DNA from: Pseudomonadota bacterium
GTDB lineage: Bacteria > Pseudomonadota > Alphaproteobacteria > Acetobacterales > Acetobacteraceae
Length of the DNA: 5,523 bases
Direction of reading: 5' to 3'
Assembly (NCBI GenBank): GCA_021829055.1
Contig: JAJZCS010000152.1
Span: forward strand, 1 to 5,523
Below the pieces are notes generated by a model. It was not told the DNA's origin, ran no database searches, and saw only the letters and a program-made list of their open reading frames with translations. The translations under genes and the position numbers were made by a program. Shown piece after piece: positions 1 through 5,523 of the stretch (position 1 is the first letter of the stretch; each line of letters begins with the position of its first letter).

Positions 1-159
1 ACCGTTTACAACCTCACGGATATCCACCGTCCGCTTGTTGCCGCCACGCTTGGCCGGCCGGATCAAGGGCGCAACCAGCGCCCATTCAGCATCCGTCAGA
101 TCACTCGGATACCGCAAATCACGGCGTTCATAAGAAACGCGATTTTCGTTCGTCCACAT
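1..159 (-). CDS. IS5-family transposase, N-terminal fragment (runs off left edge)
   Basis: The minus strand from an ATG at 159 stays open for 53 codons to the window edge, so the gene is cut by the window and not necessarily broken. The product begins MWTNENRVSY and contains YPSDLTDAEW (residues 17-26), PLIRPAKRGGNKRT (31-44) and DIREVVNG (46-53). This is the typical N-terminal DNA-binding segment (DUF4096-like) of IS5-family transposases in the IS1031/IS427 style, which precedes the DDE catalytic domain; that domain lies outside the window. The start is supported by an AGGAG Shine-Dalgarno on the minus strand at 167-171, seven bases upstream of the ATG. Family membership is recognised from the residue pattern; the subgroup is not resolved. 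Confidence 0.93.
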   Translation of the reverse strand, partial: MWTNENRVSYERRDLRYPSDLTDAEWALVAPLIRPAKRGGNKRTVDIREVVNG

Positions 160-240
160 CTGACTGCTCCTGCGAATCGGACCAGAAGCATCGAATCACA
201 AGTGACTCAATAGATTCAAGTTGTTTCAGGACGGACACTA
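1..240 (-). mobile_element. End of an IS5-family insertion sequence
   Basis: The transposase start is preceded by about 80 bases of non-coding DNA. This ends in ttgtttcaggacggacac (222-239), which on the minus strand reads gtgtccgtcctgaaacaa, a typical terminal inverted repeat for this kind of IS5 element. The next bases are ta/ctaa, compatible with the short TA or YTAR target duplications of the family. The exact boundary is uncertain by about three bases because the other end of the element is not in the window. Confidence 0.75.
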
Positions 241-593
241 AGAGCGTTCTAGTCGTGTAAGTCACCATCCAACCCATTGCCCCTGATCTAGGCGAGATTA
301 AAGCAAAAACGGCAGTGCAAACGAACTTTTTCTGTTTGATCCTTTTTTCGGCTTAAGAACGTTAAATTAGAAGCTGTGATAAAGGTGTCCACATTAATAC
401 ATGGTTCGGTATGGAAATGGGCGCTGTACTGCCATGTTTTACGAATCCGTTTAGCCAAGTGATCTGCTTATCCAGGCCACGGTGCCGCGAATGGGATGAG
501 TATAGGTTTTTGTCGTTATTGTCGGTTGCGTGGTGTTAAACATTGGACCGATACGCCCTAGTAGGGCCTAGACGCTCCATCGGCATAAGTGAT
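241..593. other. Non-coding stretch without a supportable gene
   Basis: This stretch is more AT-rich than the flanking IS DNA, with short A and T runs (for example around 326-350). Reading frames are short and none resembles a protein I recognise; the best plus-strand one, starting at 411, is only about 42 codons with no convincing ribosome binding site. No strong hairpin, tandem repeat or tRNA-like fold was seen by eye. It is probably decayed intergenic or former coding DNA between the IS5 end and the cytochrome b561 pseudogene. Confidence 0.5.
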
Positions 594-1256
594 TCAAACG
601 GCAAAAGCTACGATATGGCATATACTTTTCTTAAAAAGGAGGCGTCTACGTCGCTGCATCCAATCTCTAACTGCGAGGGCAGGAGCAAATTGGGTAGATG
701 GCCGCAGCCGTGTTCGAATGACCGGAGGCATCCGAATCAAGATAGTATCACGTAAGATCATATGATGAGCGAGCGCTGCGACGGCGTGCATACCTGCTAG
801 GATTATAAGCGATGCGGCTGCAGTTCCGTGAAGCCGTGCGGCTGGTTTAAGTGGTGCATGGAGCACCAAAACGTAGTTTTGAGAAATTGTCCGCCCAGAG
901 ATGGGAGACTCATGCACCAATGCGCGAGCGACGCCTGTGCAGACTGTTGCTCCAACGAGAAGATAAAGCGTCGCATGAACCGCTCTACCAATCTGGTTAA
1001 ATAGTCCAGATTCAACAGGCATCTTCCGACCAGGACCCGATCGCCACATCAATCGGATGAGCAGCATTAATTGTGATACTCAGCCCTATTGCAATATGGG
1101 TCGACGAGACCGTGGCCTTTAGCTTAGGCGTGCGCCCTAAGTGGCGGCCTTCGCCGATCAGTCAGTTCACGCCGATGAGGATCGCCATCCACCAATGAAA
1201 AAAATGCTCATTATATCGTAACGTTGCTCCCGGCCCTGCGCTTCCTTGTTGGAGAC
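594..1256 (-). pseudogene. Cytochrome b561 family protein, disrupted
   Basis: Pieced together across frames, the minus strand reads as a cytochrome b561: a small inner-membrane di-heme b-type electron carrier with four helices and His ligands. In order: SNKEAQGREQRYDIMSIFF, then HWWMAILIGVN with the helix-1 His at 1195-1197; a TGA at 1162-1164 where the family has Trp; THIAIGLSIT; then in another frame RLMWRSGPGRKMP, IGRAVHATLYLLVGA, ARLHGTAAASLIILAGMHAV and ALAHHMILRDTILIRMPP, ending near 729. The lesions are a probable start codon now reading GTC near 1256, a one-base loss in a T tract (plus-strand A run 1198-1204), the nonsense codon, and a one-base insertion near 1067-1070. The frame then runs on for about 43 unfamiliar residues to a stop at 594, so the native stop also appears lost. 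Family assignment is firm; the start is inferred. Confidence 0.85.
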
Positions 1257-1831
1257 GTGCCTATGAGAGCTCGGCCAGGATTTATGGGTTCGTTCGCAAG
1301 GACTTTCTTTTAGAAGATTTAGGGCAAAGAGTTGAAAATTCGACGCAGCCTTGGAATAGACTGCGCGGATACGAGTATGACCTTATAGGTATAGCAGTAT
1401 TTTTTTCATGGTTTTTCATGAAGTATTTTGCTGTAATTTTGTCGATTGGTAATGAACTTCTGAAGCGCGCGAGGAAGTCAGGATGGACTGCGTGGCTTCG
1501 GCCAACTTGGCTTTGATGAATTTCAACTTGTGTAGCTGGTGTGGCGGCCACCATGCATTACTGATATCTTTGTGCGTTGTTTTCTGGAGACCAAAACAAC
1601 GACCTCTTCCCTTTGGCGTCAGGTGTTTCCACTCTCGCGGAGAGTTGTTGTCTGTCTGTTGGGTTAGAAATAAAAGCGGAGATGCAAGGTTTGGCAGAGA
1701 TAGTTGAGGCCGTTTCCACAATGGTGCTGCACGACGCCTGTGTGGCATTAGAAGGGTCTCTGAGATACTTAGATGTTAATGTCATTAAGATGGAATTTCG
1801 TCCGTCTTGAGGTGTTTTTGTTAGAATGGCC
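1257..1831. other. Intergenic stretch without a recognisable gene
   Basis: Reading frames exist on both strands (for example 1577-1810 plus and 1282-1554 minus). None has a good ribosome binding site or a product I recognise, and the frames overlap one another extensively. The DNA is AT-rich in places, notably 1390-1440. It lies downstream of the PLP gene and upstream of the cytochrome b561 remnant on the minus strand. No convincing Rho-independent terminator for the PLP gene was found just past 1832. Degraded former coding DNA is likely but unproven. Confidence 0.45.
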
Positions 1832-3880
1832 TTAACGATAGCGTGGAGATGGGTCAACGGCATCAACGTGCGTCCAATTCTTGTGCAGGAGAAGAATCTT
1901 TTTAAAAACGGTGGCGAGGTCCGTCATTTCCTGGTCAAGCCTATGCGAAACGGCAAGTGAGCTGTGTGATGGTTCGCCCGAGATAAGTCGCGCTCCCGCC
2001 GAAACTCGTAACCAACCGATAATCTCGCCACGTTGGTTTGGTAACGCAACCGGCTGGCCGATATGGCATATTTTAGCGGCGAGTTGCTGTTCGTCGGCCG
2101 TTTCAAATAATATCGAGCAATCGGCATTCAGCCAACGATACAATTTGCGCATTGCGTCGAGATCAAGAAACGTTTGTGGGACCGCAGGGGACCGCACAGC
2201 GAAGGTGAACATAGTGCGCAATGTATCCCAGCCTTCACCTTCCCGGGCAGGCCCGGGTACGTCCTGGAGCATGAATATGGAATATGCCCGGATGGCCTCT
2301 TCTACCACCATAGTGAATCGGGTGATGATCGCACGCTTTTGTATGTCTGTCGTGCTTGCAAACGCATGGTATTCGGCCAGGGCCGCGTGCCAACGGAGCA
2401 ATAGGCCGTAATTGGCGCTAGGCGGCAAAGAGCTGGCAACAACTGCGTTCGCAGGCCACTCAGCGCGCCCGAAATAGGCATTCAATCCGGCCGGCAGCCG
2501 GCCTGACAATAACCGTTTTGAAACCGACGAAGAAATCAATGCGGCCCCAGCAAACGGAGGGCCTGTTAGAAATTTTGATCCAGTAATTTGTACCGTGGAG
2601 CCCAACTCGAGATATGCCTTGATTCGGTCGGGTGCCACGCGTAGCTGGCAGGCATCGACCACGATATCGAGCGACGAGCCGAACCGTTTTCGCAAATCGC
2701 GCAGTAGCTGTAACGATGGCGCCAAAAGGCCAGTTTTTGACAGATCTAGCGCATGAAAAATGATTCGCCGGCCAGCTCGAGTTGCTTCCGTTGCCGCTGC
2801 AACAATGTCTGCGTGGATGTCTTCCTGGGCCCGAATGTTCCCTGTGGCAGTTCGCAGCGGGATCGAGACAAGAATCGTGTCATCCCTAAAACCTTCTATC
2901 GGACTGGCACGGGCCACGTCGCACCCGTTTGCGGTATCAATAGCGAAATGTCGCCCGCTCGCAGCCATTGGAACGCCACTGCCAGTCTCCTCCGGCGCAA
3001 GGAGTATTGTGGTGATCGGAGTCGTCGCGTCTGGCAGGTGGCTAAGCGCCAAAGCCAACAGTTCGCTGTCGGTTCCAGATGCAGCCAGAACTACTGCACC
3101 ACCACTCGGGACTCCAAAAGCTTCCCCGATTGCATCCCGGACGAAGCCTGCCTCGATGTGAATCGGCGTGTAATCGCCGGCAAGGAGCGCCGCCCCCGTT
3201 ACTCGCAGACGCGCCTTGTCGGATGCCTCATACCCGCGCTCGGAGATGGATGACGCGGTTGAGGACGCAAACGTGATGGCCCACGGGCGGGGGCGGTGAC
3301 TGCATCCGTATCCGTTTAGATCCGTCTGAGGGTCGCGCCAAAGGCGGATGTCGCCACCGGTCTCCATGATTGTTTCGGCCGTACCAAGAATGGGCCAAAG
3401 TGTAATGATACGTGCTGCTGCATCGGGTGGTAGCGTCAAGGGCGCCTCAAAGCAATGCGGCGCCAACGCGGCCCAGACCAATTCAAGGACGTCGGAAGTT
3501 GGTGGCACATCACTTGCCATTGCGGTGAGCCACCCCAGCTGTTCACTTGTCTCGATATGCTCAGCCATCGTAAACTGGGCAGTTACTCGTGCCGCAGCTA
3601 ATCCCGCCAAGGGAGCTGATACACCGGAATCGATCAATTCAGCCCACTCGCCAACCAATCGCGCTGCAATTAGACGCTCATCCCCGTCGAGGTTCTTATT
3701 AATTACAATATTGCAGGGCGTCTCAATAAAAAAAAGACCGGCGCACGCGCCAAAATTCCATAGCCGTTGGCGGAGCGGCCAGAACGCAACGTCATGCGTA
3801 ATTCGAGCATGAATCTGCGCGCTCATGCCGCAATGCGAACAAGGACTCGACGTACCAAGGGAAGCGGATTGATCTCTCAT
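1832..3880 (-). CDS. Fold-type I PLP-dependent (aminotransferase class V-like) protein of unknown substrate
   Basis: This is an intact 682-residue frame ending in TAA, the only long undamaged gene in the window. The region from about residue 175 to 460 looks like a PLP enzyme large domain. It contains a cofactor-phosphate loop-like AASGTDSELLALAL (266-279), PEETGSG (296-302), a His in FHALDLSKTGLLAP (375-388), VVDACQ (407-412) with Asp409 placed to bind the pyridine nitrogen, and TGSKFLTGPPFAGAAL (433-448) with Lys436 as the likely Schiff-base lysine. The D-x-x-Q then S-K-x-x-x-G-P order resembles cysteine desulfurase and class V aminotransferases. Residues about 465-682 would form the small C-terminal domain. 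Residues 1-170 match nothing I know and begin with a CSHCG pair (14-18). The likely start is ATG at 3880; neither it nor the alternative Met19 (3826) has a clear Shine-Dalgarno. No signal peptide is evident, so it is probably cytoplasmic. Substrate and pathway are unknown; no partner gene adjoins it. Confidence 0.85.
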   Translation of the reverse strand: MRDQSASLGTSSPCSHCGMSAQIHARITHDVAFWPLRQRLWNFGACAGLFFIETPCNIVINKNLDGDERLIAARLVGEWAELIDSGVSAPLAGLAAARVTAQFTMAEHIETSEQLGWLTAMASDVPPTSDVLELVWAALAPHCFEAPLTLPPDAAARIITLWPILGTAETIMETGGDIRLWRDPQTDLNGYGCSHRPRPWAITFASSTASSISERGYEASDKARLRVTGAALLAGDYTPIHIEAGFVRDAIGEAFGVPSGGAVVLAASGTDSELLALALSHLPDATTPITTILLAPEETGSGVPMAASGRHFAIDTANGCDVARASPIEGFRDDTILVSIPLRTATGNIRAQEDIHADIVAAATEATRAGRRIIFHALDLSKTGLLAPSLQLLRDLRKRFGSSLDIVVDACQLRVAPDRIKAYLELGSTVQITGSKFLTGPPFAGAALISSSVSKRLLSGRLPAGLNAYFGRAEWPANAVVASSLPPSANYGLLLRWHAALAEYHAFASTTDIQKRAIITRFTMVVEEAIRAYSIFMLQDVPGPAREGEGWDTLRTMFTFAVRSPAVPQTFLDLDAMRKLYRWLNADCSILFETADEQQLAAKICHIGQPVALPNQRGEIIGWLRVSAGARLISGEPSHSSLAVSHRLDQEMTDLATVFKKILLLHKNWTHVDAVDPSPRYR

Positions 3881-4025
3881 AAATAGTCTATAGCCGGTTT
3901 ATGCGAGGGCTAGAAATTTAGGGGATTCAACCTAACGGGCGGAAACCCGTCGTCGAGCGCGGGGGAGAAATAAGGGCTGCGTAAACTGACCCTGGCGTAG
4001 CGGGAATTTTCATTAAGAAGTGTTG

Positions 4026-4042
4026 GGGTGGAACGGCCCAGG
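4026..4042 (+). repeat. Left subterminal inverted repeat of the IS1111-type element
   Basis: The bases gggtggaacggcccagg match the reverse complement of 5287-5303 (gtgtggaacggccctgg) at 15 of 17 positions, with an uninterrupted core of tggaacggccc. It lies 55 bases upstream of the transposase start codon. Confidence 0.85.
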
Positions 4043-4098
4043 GCATCGGGTGTGCCAGGATGAGGTTGCTCAAAGACCATCATGAAAGAGCCGTTCCA
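4029..4098 (+). promoter_or_regulatory. Potential hairpin covering the transposase start codon
   Basis: Nine bases inside the left inverted repeat (tggaacggc, 4029-4037) are perfectly complementary to gccgttcca at 4090-4098. The last base of the second arm is the A of the ATG. A transcript entering from outside the left end would be able to form a 9-bp stem, extendable by one G-U pair, closing about 52 bases and hiding the start codon beside the weak GAAAGAG ribosome binding site (4084-4090). Transposases are often protected in this way from read-through transcription. The pairing is seen directly; a regulatory role is inference. Confidence 0.45.
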
Positions 4099-5093
4099 TG
4101 GAATATAAGCGCATATCGATTGACACATCGAAGCATATTTTCACACTGCACGGCATTGATAAGCAGGACTGCGCTGTTCTCCGGCGTGAGCTTCGGCGCG
4201 CGGGCAGGTTGAAGCCTTCTTTGCCAAATTGCCGTGGGCCGAAGTCGCTCTGGAAGCCTGCGCCGGTGTCCATCACTGGGGCCGGATGCTGGGCACCGTG
4301 GTCCATCGGGTGAGGCTGATCCCGCCGCAATATGTGAAGCCCCTCGTCAAGCGTAGCAAGAACGATCGCAATGACGCGGAAGCCATCAGCGAAGCAGCGT
4401 CCAAGCCGAGCATGCGGACCGTGCCGGTGAAGACGGTCGACGAACGGGGCGGTGACGATCATCGTGAAGCACCGTGAGATGCTGGGTGGTCAGCGAACCC
4501 AGGCCATAAACGCATTCTGCGGGATTCGGGATCGTGGTGGCCAAAGGCTGCGGCAATGTCTCGGCTCGGCTTGCTGTTTTGGTAAATGATCCTGCCATTC
4601 CCGCAGTGGCTCAGAGCATGTTCGCCCAGATCGGGCAGCATATCGCGGATCTCGATACGAAGATCAAAGTCGTGAGCGAGAAGCTCATTGAGCAGCACAA
4701 GGCGAACCCTGTCAGCCAGCGCCTGGCCGCGATCCCTGGCCTTGGCCCGACCAGCGCGATCACCATGACCCTCTCGGCAAACCCGGTAAATTTCGAGAGT
4801 GGGCGTCACTTCGCTGCTTGGCTGGGGCTGATGCCCAGAGAGCATTCGACCGGCGGCAAGCACAGTTTGTTCTGGATCAGTAAGGCAGGCAACGAACGGC
4901 TGCGCCAGTTGCTGGTGGTGGGTGCCTTGGCGGTGATCCGCTTTGCCAAACCAGGCAGCAAGTCTGCGAATTACAATTGCTGGAGCGCCGGCCTCGCAAG
5001 GTCGCAGCAATCGCTCTGGCCAACAAGGTCGCCTGGATCATCAGGGCAATGATAGCACGTGGTAAGGTCTATCGGCAGGCAGTAGCAGCCTAA
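4098..5093 (+). pseudogene. IS110-family (IS1111-type) transposase, frameshifted
   Basis: Reading across frames gives an approximately 332-codon DEDD recombinase of normal family length. It starts MEYKRISIDTSKHIF at the ATG at 4098 (Asp9 being the first catalytic acid). It continues VEAFFAKLPWAEVALEACAG (second acid, Glu), KRSKNDRNDAEAISEAAS (the DxxD pair), AVTIIVKHREM, IVVAKGCG, a coiled segment ADLDTKIKVVSEKLIEQHKA, the C-terminal AAIPGLGPTSAITMTL, FAAWLGLMPREHSTGGK (probable catalytic Ser), ISKAGNERLRQLLVVGA, and finally RRPRKVAAIALANKVAW through RQAVAA and TAA at 5091-5093. Frame changes occur near 4195-4205 (apparent two-base gain), near 4445-4449 (one-base gain), near 4512-4525 (about 11 bases lost relative to relatives) and near 4950-4974. 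Four independent lesions make this a dead gene, not programmed frameshifting. Confidence 0.93.
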
Positions 5094-5286
5094 CCACGAG
5101 CTGGTGCGCCGAGGAGGCAAGAGCGAGAGAATAAGAGGGCGATCGGTCGAACTGACGAATGGCGACAATCCAGCTGGGGCAACGGCACATCGATGCCGCA
5201 GAATTGTTCGGGTGCCATTCACGGAACCCATCTTGGCCAGCAGCCGTGTCGCCGCCAAATTCTTGTCACGTCGCTCTTGAATGAAT
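5094..5286 (+). ncRNA. Candidate guide (seek) RNA region of the IS1111-type element
   Basis: This is the non-coding stretch between the transposase stop and the right inverted repeat. In IS1111-group elements this segment is known to encode the structured RNA that directs the recombinase to its target; in IS110 proper the equivalent bridge RNA lies upstream. No open frame of note is present, and short self-complementary patches such as ccagctgg (5171-5178) are visible. The RNA ends, fold and guide loops cannot be defined by eye, and with a decayed transposase the RNA may also have decayed. The call rests on position, not on a recognised RNA fold. Confidence 0.35.
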
Positions 5287-5303
5287 CCAGGGCCGTTCCA
5301 CAC
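5287..5303 (-). repeat. Right subterminal inverted repeat of the IS1111-type element
   Basis: The bases ccagggccgttccacac pair with 4026-4042, with two mismatches in 17. The nine bases gccgttcca at 5292-5300 are also identical in the same orientation to 4090-4098 over the transposase start. Confidence 0.85.
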
Positions 5304-5380
5304 ATGACCCATGTTTTGAGCTTTCCCCAGGCTTTTTAGTTGGGGGATGGAGGAGTGATCGACATCGCGTTTTTGGGTGT

Positions 5381-5523
5381 AATACCAATTCTTGTGGATT
5401 GTGGTTCACGAGGGGCTTCTCCGACACCGCGGCTGGGGGGCCGACGCGCACCGCCGGGCGGCTGGCCCTACAGATCAATTTTGGCCCGATCCCTGCCGTC
5501 CACCACGGCGTGGTGCGCTGGCG
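5381..5523 (+). pseudogene. IS630-family transposase fragment (runs off right edge)
   Basis: The last 65 bases read in one frame as AGRLALQINFGPIPAVHHGVVRWR. This resembles the segment after the helix-turn-helix of alphaproteobacterial IS630-type transposases, which typically read GPIPAVHGVVRWR just before the catalytic DDE domain; here there is one extra His. Just upstream, another frame gives WIVVHEGLL (about 5394-5420), comparable to the usual W-V-x-R-F-N-x-x-G-P-x-G-L-L linker, so the frame seems to have shifted around 5420-5440. The N-terminal helix-turn-helix expected further left is not found before the IS1111-type element ends at about 5303. It is therefore a degenerate fragment, truncated on the left and cut by the window on the right. 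Confidence 0.6.

Larger units (their letters stand above)
4026..5303 (+). mobile_element. IS110-family element, IS1111 type, inactivated
   Basis: A transposase pseudogene is bracketed by inverted repeats at 4026-4042 and 5287-5303. There is a short left non-coding segment (about 55 bases between the repeat and the start codon) and a longer right one (about 190 bases). Subterminal inverted repeats with the longer non-coding segment downstream of the gene are the hallmarks of the IS1111 group, as opposed to IS110 proper. The true tips of such elements lie several bases outside the inverted repeats, so the real ends are probably a few to a dozen bases beyond these coordinates. These elements make no or very short target duplications, and none was identified. 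Confidence 0.8.

Noticed and set aside
1282..1554. Minus-strand frame of 90 codons downstream of the PLP gene
   Set aside because: There is no Shine-Dalgarno, the composition is low in hydrophobic core residues, and nothing in it is recognisable. It is not supportable as a gene.
1787..1808. Short inverted repeat aagatgg / ccgtctt near the end of the PLP gene
   Set aside because: On the PLP gene's strand the stem has a C-A mismatch and no U-run follows it, so it is not a credible terminator for that gene.
1577..1810. Plus-strand frame of 77 codons
   Set aside because: It starts at TTG with no ribosome binding site, has no recognisable motif and overlaps competing frames on both strands.
1881..3812. 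Several plus-strand open frames (for example 1881-2411, 2753-3253, 3348-3812) opposite the PLP gene
   Set aside because: Their products are Arg/Ser/Cys-rich and unlike any family. They lie antisense to a gene with clear motifs, so they are shadows of its codon bias.
3881..3930. Possible promoter upstream of the PLP gene (TTGAAT and TATAGA-like boxes on the minus strand)
   Set aside because: The TATAGA-like box is too close to the start codon, and no box is correctly spaced from TTGAAT, so no promoter can be supported.
3935..3950. Hairpin acggg-cggaaa-cccgt between the PLP gene and the IS1111-type element
   Set aside because: The stem is only 5 bp, with no U-tract and no known operator pattern; this is expected by chance.
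4098..5093. Programmed frameshifting in the IS110-family transposase
   Set aside because: This family does not use it. There are four separate frame changes including a multi-base deletion, and no slippery heptamers at the junctions.

Overview
The window looks like an accessory, IS-rich stretch of an alphaproteobacterial replicon: a plasmid, genomic island or symbiosis-type island. The assignment is inference. It rests on the style of the transposases (IS5, IS1111-type IS110 and IS630 families), a decayed cytochrome b561, and moderately GC-rich coding DNA next to visibly more AT-rich intergenic rubble. No rRNA, tRNA, CRISPR array or replication gene was seen.

Layout from left to right. Positions 1-159 (minus) are the N-terminal 53 codons of an IS5-family transposase running off the left edge. 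Its element ends near 238-242. About 350 bases with no supportable gene follow. Positions 594-1256 (minus) hold a cytochrome b561 pseudogene with a probable lost start codon, a frameshift in a T tract, an in-frame stop replacing a Trp and a one-base insertion. About 575 bases with no recognisable gene come next. Positions 1832-3880 (minus) carry the one long intact gene, a 682-residue protein with a fold-type I PLP-dependent (aminotransferase class V-like) core and an N-terminal region I do not recognise. Positions about 4026-5303 (plus) are a complete but dead IS110-family element of the IS1111 type. It has subterminal inverted repeats, a transposase broken by at least four frame changes, and a downstream non-coding stretch where the guide (seek) RNA of such elements would lie. 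From about 5381 to the right edge (plus) is a degenerate IS630-family transposase fragment.

The genes do not form an operon or an obvious pathway. The main point is the contrast between one intact, unrecognised PLP enzyme and flanks that are all decayed or truncated. This suggests either recent arrival or continued selection on that gene. The IS1111-type element has an extra feature: a 9-base motif from its inverted repeat recurs across the transposase start codon and could fold the start into a hairpin.
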